A stretch of 64,000 bases of DNA from Trogon surrucura. Taxonomy: Eukaryota > Chordata > Aves > Trogoniformes > Trogonidae. Of the stretch, positions 9,296-20,649 are shown piece after piece (positions within the stretch are counted from its first letter, which is position 1; each line of letters begins with the position of its first letter). The translations under genes and the position numbers were made by a program. The stretch is from contig CM036618.1 in assembly GCA_020746105.1 (NCBI GenBank), forward strand, positions 1 through 64,000, given 5' to 3'. Under the pieces are notes generated by a model. The model was not told where the DNA came from, did no database searches, and saw only the letters and a list, made by a program, of their open reading frames with translations.

Positions 9296-12208
9296 GCCAC
9301 AATGACGTTCGATGGGCCATCGATCAGGCAGCACAGAAGGTGAGGGCCCGGCAAGGTCAGGAGGTTTGTGCCGGCAGAGGTTTGCGGGAGCTCAGCCCAG
9401 AGCCCGGGAAAGAGCCCCCAGCCCCTCCAGACGGCTCTGGGGCACAAGTCTTGCTCCCAGCAGCAGCTCCTCAGGAGCCTCGGCGGCCAGGCGGGTCTCT
9501 GGGCTGCGACCCCGCAGCGGCCCCATCCTGCGCCCTGGCTGGGGGGCTCGAGGCTGCTGCTGATGGGGGCTGCGCTGTCCCTTCCAGGTCTGCGTCGTCT
9601 GCCACGAGAGTGGGGCTGCCGTCACCTGTGGTGTGACCTGCTGCCGCTGCAGCTTCCATCTCCCCTGTGCCGCCAGGGGAGGATGCGTCACCCAGTTCTT
9701 CGGGGACTACAAGTAAGGCAGTGGCTCTGCTGGGGGGAGGCCCCTCACCTCCAGCCCCTTCCTGCCGGCATCAGCCTGACAAGAAAGGAGCCCACAGGGA
9801 TGTTTCCCAGCGGCCGGGCACAGGCAGAGCCAGAGCCGGGCCAGCTCTGGGGCTCCTTCCCCCTCCTCTGCCCTCCTCGCCACCACCAGGGCAGGACCCA
9901 GTGGTTCTCACCTGCCCCATCCCTGTCCTCTTCTCCCCAGGGCCTTCTGCACACATCACACCCTCAAGCAGGCAACGGAGGCAGCTCGGGACGAAGAGAC
10001 CAGCTGCCTCATCTGCCCGGAGCCCTTGGATGACGGGCTGTGCTTCGGCACCATGGTGTGCCCAGCGTGCAAGCACGCCTGGTTCCACCGTCGCTGCATC
10101 CAGGTGGGAGCCGTTCCCTCACCCCCGGGGCACAGCCGGCTCTCAGCAGCACCACGGCCTCACTCACGGTCCTCCTGCTTCTCCCGCAGGGACTGGCTTT
10201 GAGCGCTGGCCTTGCGTGCTTCAAGTGCCCGCTCTGCAGGGACAGGGATCGCTTTCTCCCCAATATGCTCATCATGGGGATCCGAATCCCTGCCAGGTTG
10301 GTGTCCTTCTGCCCGGCAAGTGCTGCGCCGTGCCAGGGACTGCCCCTGCCATCCTGTGAGCCGGGGCTTCAGTTTCCTGGAGGAGTTGCAAACAGGGTAG
10401 AGGGGGAAGAGCAGAGACACCTCCTTCTGCCGAGTGCTGGTGAAGCAGGGGCTCATCAGATTTCCCTTCCTCATGTACAGGCTGCCAACATGGGAGAGCA
10501 CCCAGGCACAGACAGAACTGATGGAGAGGCACAGGCGCTGCGATGTTGCTGTGTGCCTGTGCCCAGGAGGCAGGGAGCAGGTGGAGAGAGAGGGGTAAGT
10601 GTCCAAAGCTGCACCTCTGGGCTCTGCATGGGGAGCTCTGTCTCACCAGGGGCTCCAAGCACAAGGACTAAGGACAAGAGCTCTGCCAGACAACCCCGCA
10701 CTGCGGTCACTTTGTCCTCAGAGCCATTTACCGTTTGCTTCCCCAGGCCCTGGCAACTGCTGCGGTGCTTCTCCTGCGCTGCTGAGGGCACCCACAGAGG
10801 CTGCTCCAACTTGGGCGACAGCACGAGCCTCTGGGAGTGCGACGGCTGTGCTGGCCTGGGCATCGGTAAGAGGCAAAGCACTGGAGGGTGCCCCTGGGCC
10901 GGGTCCTAGGTCCTGGCAGTGGGTTCCCAGGGTGGGCTTGGCAGAGGCTCTCTGCTCCAGGAGGGCTGGAGGCACCATCCTGGGCCTGGGAGGCCCTGCC
11001 CTTGACCTTCCTGCTTCTCCTTACAGGCTCCAGTGCCAGCTTGAAGGTCGCCAGCCTCAGTGCCACTAGCCAGCTGGCACTGGGGCCTTCCCCTGGCTCC
11101 CCAGGACCGGAGAGGAGCAGCCCCAGCCCCAGCTGCCGGGCAGCTTCGGAGCAGGCTCTGGAATCGCCAGCTCTAGAGAACAGCTGCCCCAGCACTGACC
11201 ATCAGGTGGCCTCAGGATCTTCCCATGACTCCCCAGCACCGGAGAGGAGCAGCCCCAGCAGCCAAGTGCCCGATGCCAGAGCTGGGAGCAGCTCCAGCCA
11301 GGAGGTGCTGGGGCTGTCCCAAAGCTCCCCCGCTCCTGACAGCAGCGGCTGCCTGGACAGTCCCTGCGTCGAGCCCTCGGTCCCCCAGCTCTTTCCGGAG
11401 GCCCGGAAGCCGAAGGCACCGGCTTCTCCTGGCAGTGGCGAGCAGCCCACAGAGGCAGAGGCAGAGAGCCAGGCCCCCGCCCCAGCCAGCCCCATGGCAC
11501 TGCTGGCCTCAGAGCAGCACGTGGGGAGGAACGTTGTGGCCGAGGCTTTGGTTGTGACCCAGGGACCTGGGCAGCAGCCGGTGGAAGAGCAGGAGGAGGC
11601 GCAGAGCACGGATGCGGCAGCATCCACAGCAGCTCGGGACGCTGAGCCTGCCTTGGATGGGGAGCCTCAGGGGGAGGCCAGCACCAGCCCTCTCAGCCCA
11701 GCAGCAGGCGAGGATGGGGACAGCACGGCTCCTCCCAAGCCACGAGACCATCACGGAGAGGCCGGCACAGCCCTTGTCTACCCAGCAGCTTCGCAGGACG
11801 AAGGGGCTTCTCCGCTGCCTCAGCAGCCTCCTGCAGACGCTGGCGCAGCCCACCTTGCCGCTGCAGAGGGGGACACGTTTTCTCGTCCCGAGCAAGTGGC
11901 CTCTGAGCACAGAGGTGACGCAGAGCCCTCCTCTGGCTGCAGGGCCATGCCCGAGGATGACCAAGGTACGTCCCCGAGTTCACACAGGGGGGACGGCCGT
12001 GCCCCGGGGGAAGCCCTGGCTGGGGGGGACAGGCAGGAGCTTGCCCATTGCCGGCCCAGCCCCTCACCTGTACTTTCCTTCCCCCGCAGGCATCGCCGCT
12101 CTCCTGCACACCCCAGCTCGACACCGGCGCTCCCTGTTCAGGAGGGCGCTGCGGGCTCTGCGCCGGGCTTTCCGCTGTGCCTGCATCGCAGGGCAGCGAG
12201 AGGAGTAA
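9296..12208 (+). pseudogene. PHF7-like: PHF7-like type A, copy A1, 5'-truncated
   Basis: Identical in layout to complete copies A2 and A3 but lacks the promoter, exons 1-3 and the first part of exon 4. Homology starts at 9296, inside exon 4. Remaining exons: exon 4 to 9339, then 9588-9712, 9941-10103, 10190-10296, 10481-10594, 10747-10865, 11027-11965 and 12090-12208 (stop). All splice sites and phases are intact and no internal stop was seen. It therefore encodes everything from the second zinc-binding module through the Ser/Pro/Ala-rich tail and basic C-terminus. Without the 5' end it needs an upstream start from the unrelated left flank to be expressed, so I call it a truncated copy. AATAAA follows at 12395. 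It could still be expressed as a fusion. Confidence 0.8.
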
Positions 12209-12394
12209 CGTCCTGCTGCCAGTGCCACGCGAGTGCCCCGAGATGGCAGCTGGCCCTGAGCCCGCGCAGCGTCCCGAAGAAGCGGCACGGGAAGGCGCGC
12301 GAGAGACGGGGCAGGGACGGCGCCCCAGGCATTCAGCTGCCCTGAGGACGACGTGTTACCAGCCTCTGCAGGGCCACTGATGCTTCCTGAGGCC

Positions 12395-12400
12395 AATAAA
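12395..12400 (+). terminator. Polyadenylation signal of A1
   Basis: AATAAA 187 bp after the stop codon, followed within about 30 bp by a TG/C-rich stretch. The same signal lies at 28408 and 44438 in the other two type A copies. Confidence 0.7.
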
Positions 12401-12429
12401 TGCTGACAATATTCCCCCAGACCTCAACC

Positions 12430-13905
12430 GTGCCCCGTTTATCTCAGGAGAGGGAAGGGTGCAGAAATTGGAGGAAGGGCACTCAAGGTGCGCTGGCCAC
12501 AGATCTTCCCCTCTGCTCAGTCCCTTGGCCGGGGCCAGTCCCAGAGGGACTCGAGCCTGTCTGGCACCGCGGGCCCTGGGGAGAGCCCCGCAGGCTCTGC
12601 CTAGTCCCTTGCTCCTCCGGCACATCCCTGGGAACGACGTCCAGGCACTGGCAACGTGCACTGGCAGCCCCAAATGATATTTAAGATGGATTGGTGGGGT
12701 TAATGCTACTCGTTCTTCACTCACAGAAAACATTCTGAATAATCTGTCTACGCGGGGGAAAGTCCTTCCAAATGGGTCTGTGGCATCCGCATAGCCCCGT
12801 CCTGGAGGATTCCTCATCCCTTGTAGCTAATTCCGACTCACGGTCCTATGCTACAGATGTGCCGGGCGTTGTGCCCGTGTTCCTCACACAAGTGGAGTTG
12901 CTGAAAATCGTGCAAGAAGTTGGTACGGCTCATGGGGGAAGAATGAGAGGAGGAACTCAAAAAAATAAATTAAGGCTCTCATTGAAGTATTGGCCAAACT
13001 AAAAGAAGAGCTTTGTTGTTCACTTCATCGGATTCTGGCCCTGGCGTTAGTTTTCACGCTGCTGAGCCTGCTGCAAAGATCAGTTGCCAGAGGGTCTCAA
13101 ACACAAGGTGTGAATCAGCTGATTCGGTGATCAAACATTGGGAGTGCACATCAGGTCGGAAAACTTGCAGAAATCGCTTTCTACTGACAGTGCTTCCAGA
13201 GAGGAGATTAAAGTACTCTTTCTTTTTTTTTTTTTTCCCTTTTTTTTGTTTCCCTGGTGGAAACACAACCAAATGTCAGCAACCCATGTCTTGTTTCCAT
13301 CTGTGAAGGTTCGTGGCAGTTGTGTTCGGGCAAAGGTACCGCGTCCAGCAGGGCACACCAGTACGACACCACCGGCGGGCCTCGAGGCAAGTTTTCCTGC
13401 TCCTGCCGCTCTGCGTTCACAGGCTGGTGCCCTAAACGTCAGTAAGACGGCGTGTGTGCCGCCAGCCGCAGTCTCGGTCCCTGAGCTGTCCTGTCTCCAT
13501 GTTTTAGCAAGCTGGGCTGCTGCTGCGAGTTGACATTCCTGGAATAACTGCCTGGGACGACACGGTGTGTTATCAGCACCGCGCAGAATCTCCCTGGGAT
13601 CACTCGAGGACACGGGCTCAAGTTGCTTGTTGCCTGCTCTGTGTGATCAATCCAGGTTTTCCTCTGGGGTGCCTGACTCCTTACCATGCTCTGTCACGTC
13701 GTCTCTAGATAGTTTTGCCCCTTGATGGCTGCATTTCACGTGGCTTCATGAGGAACCTCTTCTGAAACATCCTGGAGCATCCTCTGCTTGGAGATGTCGT
13801 GGACAGTCCCCGAGCTGACGATCAAAGCAGAGAATCGTCCCTTTCTCACCTGTTCCCTTGCGGAACAATCTCAGAGAGCATTTTGTTTGTTCTGAGCAAG
13901 GGAAA
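12430..13905. other. Intergenic part of unit 1, no gene recognised
   Basis: Holds a poly-T/poly-T tract near 13220-13250 and short open frames such as 13257-13445, conserved between units only because the units are recent. No exon with flanking splice signals and family resemblance was found. Confidence 0.5.
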
Positions 13906-13908
13906 TGT

Positions 13909-13976
13909 TCACAGAATCACAGAACTATTGAGGCTGGAAAAGACCTCTGAGATCATCAAGTGCAGCCTAGAACAGC
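13909..13976 (-). mobile_element. CR1 3'-end fragment (unit 1)
   Basis: The stretch 'cacagaatcacagaactattgaggctggaaaagacctctgagatcatcaagt...' is the typical CR1 3' terminus in reverse orientation, about 70 bp. Copies occur at 29922-29989 and 45951-46018. Confidence 0.75.
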
Positions 13977-14068
13977 TCTGAAAGGAAACTTCTGCTTCTG
14001 AGGGCTGGCAGAGAGATGTTGGCTTTCTCTTTTCTGGAGCCCGGTACCAGGGTGCTGGCGAGCCCACA

Positions 14069-15880
14069 AGAATCATAGAATCCTAGAATGGCCCAGGTTG
14101 GAAGGGATCTTAGAGATCCTCTAATCCGACCTCCCTGTCATGGGCAGGGATGCCTCTCTACTAGATCAGGCTACTCAAGGCTCTGTCCAACTTGGCCTTG
14201 AACACCTCCAGGGAGGGGGCAGCCACAGCCTCTCTGGGCAATTTATTCCAAAGTCTTGCAAACCTCGGACTGAAGAATTTCTTCCTAAGATCTAATCTAC
14301 ATCTATTCTCCTTCAACTTAAACCCATTTCCCCTTGTCCTATCAGTGCACGCTCTTGTCAAAAGTCCCTCCCCAGCCTTCCTGTAGGATCTCTTCAGGTA
14401 TTGGAAGGCAGCTATTAGGTCCCCCCAAAGTCTTCTCTTTTCAAGACTGAACAGTTCCAGCTCCCGCAGCCTGTCCTCATAGCAGAGGTGCTCCAGCCCC
14501 TGGATCATCTTTGTGGCCTCTTCTGAACACGCTCCAACAGTTCTATGTCCCTCTTATGGTGGGGACACCAGAACTGGACACAGTATTCGAGGTGGGGTCT
14601 CACAAGAGCAGAGTAAAAGGGGAGAAACCCCTCTCTTGACCTGCTGGCTAAGCTTCTCCTGACACATCCCAGAAGCTTTTACTCTTATTTGTTCTTCCAT
14701 GCGTGACCAAATCAGTCTTCTCCCTCAGCATGCTGAAAGTCATTTGTGCCACCGTTCTCGGGGTCAGCCCTCAACTGTTACCCCAGCCTGGGCCTGACAG
14801 ACCCATCGGGGCTGCTGACAAGCACACGAGGAAGAGGCCCAGACATCGCGAGTGACGTTGCCAGAACTGAAACACAATTAGAGCTATTCCCACGCTCTCT
14901 GTGCTCTCTGGTGCTGGACCTGCCACAGGACCAACTGGCTCCTTTCCTCGTTCAGCCTTGGACACAAGTTTCTAACACAGGAATCAAACGGGCTGTGATT
15001 GGGGAAAGGAACGTAAGGGTTTCCTCTTCCACCAAGAGCTCCTCAGTGAAAATGCTGCTTCCAGGAGAATCTGATCCATGCTTTTGCCTGGCACAGAGGT
15101 AAGGCTGACTGCTCTGTAGCTCCCTGGGTTGTCTTTGGTTCCTTTTTGAAAGATGGGGGTTATGTTCCCCCTTCTCCAATCCGCAGGAACCTCACCAGAC
15201 TGCCAGGACCTCTCAAATACGATGGCTGGTGGCCCAGCACCTTCAGCCGCCAGTTCCTTCAGGACCCGTGGATGTATCTCATCGGGTCCCATGGACTTGT
15301 GCACCTTCAGGTTCTCCAGGTGTTCCCGGACATGACCTGCTCCTGCCCTGGGTGGTTCTTCACTCTCCCAGACCCAGCCGACACCCTCTGTGATTTGGGG
15401 GGTGTGGTTCGAGTGGCTGCCAGTGAAGACTGAGGCAAAGCAGTTGTTGAATACTTCAGCCTTCTCCACGGCCTCAGCAGCCAGGTCACCTGTATCGTTC
15501 CGGAGGGGCCCCACATTCTCTCTCATTTTTCTTTGTTCTCTTACATACCTGTAAAATCTTTTCTTGTTATTTCTAATATCTGTGGCCAGATTTGACTCTC
15601 TCAGGGCCGTAGCTTTTCTAACCTGGTCTCTGATTACAGGAGCAATTTCCTTGTAATCATCCCAGGCTACCAGTCCCTGCTTCCACGCTTTGTGAGTTCC
15701 CCTCTTGTATTTGATTTTCGCCAGCAGTTCTCTGTTTATCCGTATAGGTCTCCTGGAGTTTTTGCCTGCTTTCTTCCTTTTAGGGATGCAATGCCAGCTT
15801 TCTTGGGCTCCCAGTCCCTCCAGGGCTTTATCCCATGGCACTTCCCCTTGCTGGTTCCTCTATCACTTGGAGAAGGAAGT
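14069..15880 (-). mobile_element. CR1 LINE, partial ORF2 (unit 1)
   Basis: Reverse-oriented CR1. It starts with the 3' terminus (agaatcatagaatcctagaa) and runs into the ORF2 C-terminal region. A minus-strand frame at 14508-14161 reads the conserved [18 protein letters not shown] and FFSPRFARLWNKLPREAV. A second frame at 15841-14984 encodes the linker between endonuclease and reverse transcriptase (EKAEVFNNCFASVFTG; SMGPDEIHPRVLKELA; QKGTKDNPGSYRAVSLTSVPGK). The reverse transcriptase catalytic core between these is missing, so the element is internally deleted and inactive. Confidence 0.85.
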
Positions 15881-15917
15881 TATCATCAATGCATTCCAGG
15901 GATCTCCTGGATTGCTT

Positions 15918-16270
15918 TTTTCCAGCCCCAGCCCCTCCTAACCAGCCCCAAACCCTCGTTCCCAGACCCAACTCCTCGTTTCCAGCCTAAAACCCTCTTT
16001 TCCAGGCCCAAACGCTCGCTTCCAGGCCCAAACCTGCATTTCCAGCCCCAAAACCTCGTTCCCAGGCCCAAATCCTTGTTTCCAGCCCCAAACCCTCGTT
16101 TCCAGCCACAAACCCTCGTTTCCAGCCCCAGCCCCTTGTTTCCAGCCTCAAACCTTCATTTGCAGCCCCAACCCCTCGTTTCCAGCCCCAAATTCTCGTT
16201 TCCAGCCCCAAACCCTCATTCCCAGCCACAGCCCCTCATTTCCAGCTCCAACCCCATGTTTCCAGGCCAT
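15918..16270 (+). repeat. 20-bp minisatellite (unit 1)
   Basis: About 17 imperfect units of the form ccagccccaaaccctcgttt, clearest at 16078-16260. The 20-bp period is out of step with codons, so it translates as a 20-residue repeat every three units (Phe-Gln-Pro-rich on plus, Gly-Leu-Glu/Trp-rich on minus). Those open frames are products of the repeat. The second copy is at 31931-32283; unit 3 is cut before it. Confidence 0.85.
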
Positions 16271-16997
16271 CACCTGGGGCAGAAACCTCAGGATTTGGGG
16301 GTGAGAATGTGGAGAAAGTGATCACTAACCTGGGAGCAAGGAACCGCGATGCCTGAGGGGCCGGTTGAGGGGCATCGCACTCTCCCTCCGCCCCAGGCAG
16401 GGCTACGGCCTCTCTGGGCAAGTGCCGGACCTGTTTTACCAACATCGCTCTCGATACAGGAACTGGTTTTGGTGTTTATGTCTCTCCTCCCTGCAAGATC
16501 GTTGCTGGGACGCTGGCAGTTCGTCTGGCAGTGAGTAGGTGGTGAGCGAAGGGACATTTCACCCTTCAGGGGCCTGAAGCCCAAGAATGTCGATTCGGAT
16601 TAAAACACGCCTCAAGCCGTTGGGACACCCTCGGTAGATTCATTTAGGAACCTCGGTATTTTAGTCGAGCAACCCTTCCCCAGTAACAAGGGTGTGGAAT
16701 AAAGCTGCTGCTGCTTAAAGCAGTCATGGGAACGAGGTGAAATGAAATGTCTGCATCTTAAGATGAGCTGCGTCTGCATTTCTTTTCTTAAAAGGACAAA
16801 AGTTTTGAGTCTGTTCCCAGGGTTAAAAAGAGCACGGGGATTTCAAGGAGTTTCATGATGGGAGATGAATGATCCCAATGTGAAGGAGGTGACTGATAAT
16901 GCTGACAGAGACTGGAAAATACGCAAGACCGAGCCTTCACGTTTACGCACGGAAACAAACTCTGCAGCTCCCAAGGAGTCACGAAGCAGGTGTGTTT
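16271..16997. other. Intergenic part of unit 1
   Basis: No gene seen. A short segment around 16585-16730 ending near 'gtgtggaataaagctgctgctgctta' could be the R/U5 part of an old LTR, but I cannot define its ends. The copy in unit 2 is at 32284-33010. Confidence 0.35.
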
Positions 16998-17515
16998 ATT
17001 GCAGCGCTGGGTGCGAGGGGATTTCGCCTCCAAGCTCGCACACCCATGACCAAAACAAAGAGTTATTTATACTCAAAATTATACATATTCACTAACACGG
17101 GTTGGGTTAGTGCAATTAGCTCAAGGAATAGGCGTGACTGTTGCAGCTGCTTCTGTGAACTCGTTATCACACATCTCCTCCTCCTGGTACGTGCATGTTG
17201 CCGTCTGGAGATCGTGAATGGGCGTCTTCAGGAGGAAGGCCTGAAGTCTTCCTCATTACGTCCTTTTCACCTTCGACTCACAATGTGGGGTTGGCAGCCC
17301 ACCCAAACCGCAGGACCAGCACCAGCCAGAGGGCGGTTCCATGTAGACAGTCTGGTTCCTGTGGTTCAGGCAATTTTGCTCACACTACCGGCCAAAACGA
17401 GCATTTTAGATTCATCACTTCAGAGGGCATTGTTCAAGATGTTGCCGTTTAATTATCCTACAGTTTTGTTATATTAAATTATCCTACAGTTTTCTTATAT
17501 CATCCCCCCTCCTTC
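16998..17515 (-). mobile_element. Probable solo LTR, reverse orientation (unit 1)
   Basis: The plus strand begins 'gtttattgcagcgctgggtg', which reversed gives a polyadenylation signal (AATAAA) near the R region, as in avian retroviral LTRs. It continues through 'ctcgcacacccatgacc' and an AT-rich part with 'catattcac'. It ends in an AT-rich stretch near 17480-17515 with a duplicated 'aattatcctacagtttt'. The family assignment is from memory of similar avian LTRs; the edges are approximate. The copy in unit 2 is at 33011-33528. Confidence 0.45.
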
Positions 17516-17779
17516 TTCACTGACCTTGGGGTCTTCACAGTCTCTCACTCCTCTCTTTCTCTGCCAGATGTTGTGGTGCAGTTCTTTTTTTCCTGTTTCT
17601 TAAATATGTTTTCACAGAGGGCTCCTCTCCTGTCATTGCTGACAGGCTCAGCCTTGGCCAGCGGCGGGTCCCTCTTTGGAGCCGGCTGGCATTGGCTCTG
17701 TCAGACTCAGGGGAAGCTTCTAGCAGCTTCTTGCAGAAGCCACCCCTACAGCCCTCCCTGCCACCAAAATCCATCCAGG

Positions 17780-18960
17780 CAAACCCAGTACAGAGCAACA
17801 GGAAAGGAGACGGCTGGTCGTCGGAACACGCTTCGCAGGGCCAGGAAAGTGAGTGCCAAGGGCTGTGCCACCGCTCTGCAGGACACCGTCCAGCGCGTGG
17901 TGAGGGAGGTTCTGGGACAGGCTTTGGCTCTGTGGGGCTGGCCCCAGACTTCTCCCACCAGACATCCACCCGCCCGTCCCTCCAGACTCACGAACACCCA
18001 GCAGCAAAGCAGGGAGCAGCCCTGCTCCCACGCTCTCCCAGAGACTCCAGCGCATCCTTTGTCGGGGACCTTCGGCTGCAGGGGCTGCTGTCCCAACGCA
18101 GCTGCCTCCATCCCATGTCTCCTGCCCGCAGGGTGTCCCCTTCCCACCACAGAGCCTGCCCGTATGCATGACAGAGCGGGTCTCCAGGCTGGGGAGGTCG
18201 CAGGCTGCCCGGAGCCGCCACGCAGAGGTGGGGATCCGAAGGCGGGGAGACGCGGCCGAGCGCCTGCCCGGGAGCTGCTGACGGGCAGCAGGAGGTGCTG
18301 GGGGGGCACAGGCAGCCCCGCGGGGCTGAGCCCTGCCCTGGGCTGGCAGGGGAGCCCGGCCACGGGAGCAATTCCAGTCGGGCTGGGGCAAGGTGGGGCA
18401 AGGGCCGCAGTCACGCAGCCCCTCTCCCCGGCTTCTCTTGCAGAGGCAGCGCCGGGCGCTGCAGGGGAGCAACACAAGCGGAGGCAGCTCGTGGGCCAGC
18501 CACTCCCCTGCGGGCAGAAGCAGCCTGGGCATCTTTGGCCGCGGACAGGGATTTGGACACCCAGGCTGTCCTGGAGGAGAGGCGGCTCCAGCTGCTGGAG
18601 GTCGAGTGGCAGCAGTTTGTCCCTGAGGCGCTCAGGGCTGGCCAGGACGGGGGCTGGCCCTGGCCCGGCCACCCCTCCCTGGGGAAAGCCCTGGGTTGTG
18701 GGGGCAGGCGGGAACTTGCTGCTCGCCTGCAGCTCTCCTTGCCCCACAGGCACCAGCGCTCCAGGGCAGCGGCGCTCCCTCTTCAGGAGGATGCTCAGGG
18801 CTCTGCACGACAGCCCGAGGAGCAGCGCCAGCCCGGTCCCCGAGCTGAGCCCTGTCGGAGGGAGCAGCAGCGGGAGAGGCGTGAGCAGAGGCTGCCTGGA
18901 GGGCACCCAGGCGTCCCTTCAGCTGCCCTGAGGACACAGCGCTGCTGCCTGCCAGGCACT
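17780..18960 (+). pseudogene. Degraded PHF7-like 3' remnant (unit 1)
   Basis: The segment 18750-18931 follows a good acceptor (gccccacag) in phase 1. It reads GTSAPGQRRSLFRRMLRALH then a Ser/Pro-rich stretch to a stop. The motif RRSLFRRxLRAL matches the last exon of the type A genes, where it reads RHRRSLFRRALRALRRAF. Upstream there are further exon-like pieces: one after the acceptor cttctcttgcag at 18444, and a stretch reading LEERRLQLLEVEWQQFVPEAL near 18560-18640. No intact chain of exons could be built and no zinc-finger exons are present. I read it as the 3' part of an older paralog whose front half is lost. The long open frames in three phases here (up to 452 codons) are not supported as genes. 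Confidence 0.45.
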
Positions 18961-19329
18961 TGTCCGGGGAAGCTTCCTGACACCAAGGAAAGATGGCCGC
19001 TGGTTTTGTTCCTTGGCCCAGGGGGGCAGTCCCACAGAAGAGGAGGCCTTGTCCTTCTCCTCCTCCTTCCCCCTCCCCTCTGAAGCCCCTCCAGGATCCC
19101 CGGTCCTGCGGCCCGTGGGCTTCCCTCAGCTGCCAGCCCTGCTTTCCAGGTGGACGAACAAGCCCCACCTGAGGCCCTTGCGCCTGCCCAGAGTGGACAG
19201 GGAGGGGCACAGGGGGTGCTGGGTGTGAAAATGGGGGCTTTGAAGCTAAAACAAACTTGCAGGCAAACACCCCCTTCTAGAAGGGTCCCTTCGGAGAGCC
19301 AGCCAAGTTAACGACCATCCCACCAATAT

Positions 19330-19490
19330 GGCTACAAGTCGTCCTCTCTTTATTGCTCCGGACAGCTCAATATATACAGTTCAGCAGTGTCCCCGCGCTT
19401 GCCCCTTAACAGAGTTGGTCAGTTACAGGTGTACACATGCCAGTGTTTTATTGGGCAGTGCCACTGCACTATGCAAGCGGCTCTCGCCCC
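19330..19490 (-). mobile_element. Possible LTR fragment (unit 1)
   Basis: The stretch 'ctctctttattgctccggac' followed by 'agctcaatatatacagttcagcag' looks like the R/U3 part of a reverse-oriented avian LTR (AATAAA and a TATA-like run on the minus strand). It separates the degraded remnant from the tail-like block at 19740. The copy in unit 2 is at 35343-35503. Confidence 0.35.
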
Positions 19491-19739
19491 CCCTTCTCCC
19501 CCCGGGGCCAGCACCTCCAGCCAAGCATCTCGCAAAGCTCTCACAAAACAGATAAAACCTCCTCCTCCCCATGTTCCAAGGCAGCTTCAAGGACGGAGCT
19601 TTTGTTTAGGCCTAAGCTGGGTTGTCCACATCTTTAAAGTAATACCGCGCCTCTGCTCCACAAGAAATTCCTCTACACCCCCTGGGCTCCAGAGAGAGAT
19701 CTGACCCACAGACGAGACCCACTGTCCCCAGACAGTGAG

Positions 19740-20447
19740 CCAGGGGACAGCTGGTGGGTTTAAGGAGGCTCATGGGAAACAGCCAAAGGGGTTTCTTAAT
19801 CACTTTCCCCCTTGGTCCCTCTAAAACACCCGACACCCTTTCTGGGGGTCCAGGGGCCCAGATGTCAGCACTTCTAACCGATGCTGCTGACCAAGAGGGC
19901 ACAGCTGCCGACGGGAAACAAATTGTGGTACCTGATCTGTTTGGCAATTCTCAGCCCCAAGCAACTGCTGGAGTTAATGTTGGCTGCCAGGAGACGAGAC
20001 AGCAGCAGAAACTGGAAGGATCCTGGGACTGGCACTAGGTCTGTTGGACGGGCGGTCCCGGGTGGGCTTGAAAGCAAGAGAGCGGGTGCTGGGTCTCCCA
20101 GCTGCCTCCGAGCATCTGCTCCGGTCTGCACCTCCTCCCAAATTGTTAATGGGAACCCCTACCCTTTCCCTTGGGTGCAGGGGAAGGAGGTAGCTGAGTT
20201 AAGGGAGAAAGAGATCATTGCTCCCCCACTCTCGCCCTTGAACGCTCCTGTCTGGCCTGTGCAGGAGCCCAACATGGCATCTGAATGCAAATCCAGGTCC
20301 CGTAACAGCCGCCATGTTTAAAGATTCGTCTTTCCTTGTTCCCTTGCAGGAAAGCGACCAGGATCGTTTTTCTTTACAGGGGAGAGGGTGCAGTTTACTT
20401 TTACCTGGTGAACTGGTTATACAGGACTTTATAGGAAGACCTTAGAA
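19740..20447 (+). pseudogene. Duplicate of the type B tail, frameshifted (unit 1)
   Basis: Homologous, with indels, to the last exon and 3' flank of the type B gene (compare 23510-24185). Shared peptide landmarks are KTPDT, GGPGAQMSAL, TDAAD and GTAADGKQ in one frame to a stop at 20038. PVWPVQEPN and the last residues continue in another frame to 20321. The frame change and lack of upstream exons show it is not translated as in type B. It marks the end of an earlier B-like gene that preceded B1. Confidence 0.6.
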
Positions 20448-20550
20448 TCATTTAGGATGGGAAAATTGCTTAAAATCATTGAGGCTGCCTGTTAACCCAA
20501 CCCTGCCAGGTCTGCACCCACCCTTGCCCTGAAGTGCTGCTGGGCCTGCC
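20448..20550 (-). mobile_element. Decayed CR1 3' end upstream of B1
   Basis: 'agaatcatttaggatgggaaa...cattgaggctgcctgttaacccaaccctgccaggt' matches the reverse-oriented CR1 terminus. Equivalent copies precede A2 (24186-24290), B2 (36461-36563) and A3 (40202-40306). This shows that the promoter segments of A and B derive from one duplication. Confidence 0.6.
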
Positions 20551-20649
20551 CATCTGGGGGTCCCGCTGCTTCTGGCCACGTCTGTGGCTGTCTCAGGGGG
20601 GAGGCAGGTGGCTGAGGGTGTCCCTGCCTGTAGTTGGGGCGCACACAGG

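Noticed and set aside
10888..12345. Single 485-codon open frame in each A copy (also 26901-28358 and 42931-44388)
   Set aside because: Its first part is intron 9 sequence and its end runs past a good donor at 11965. Only 11027-11965 of it is exon; the true last exon (12090-12208) is in another frame.
13200..13450. Possible exon (CEGSWQLCSGKG and cysteine-rich continuation) in the intergenic part of each unit
   Set aside because: Conserved between units only because the units are recent; no acceptor/donor pair with consistent phase and no recognisable family.
14984..15841. 285-codon minus-strand ORF as a host gene
   Set aside because: The peptide is CR1 ORF2 linker sequence (EKAEVFNNCFASVFTG, GPDEIHPRVLKELA), so it is a mobile-element remnant.
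15918..16270. CRISPR-like periodic array
   Set aside because: The 20-bp units are directly adjacent with no unique spacers and the genome is avian; it is a minisatellite.
15692..16321. 209-codon frame rich in Phe-Gln-Pro
   Set aside because: It combines CR1 antisense and the 20-bp minisatellite; the repeat explains the periodic peptide.
17573..18931. 452-codon plus frame and 386-codon minus frame over the same DNA
   Set aside because: Overlapping long frames on both strands come from GC-rich composition. Only the last 60 codons show similarity to a PHF7-like exon.
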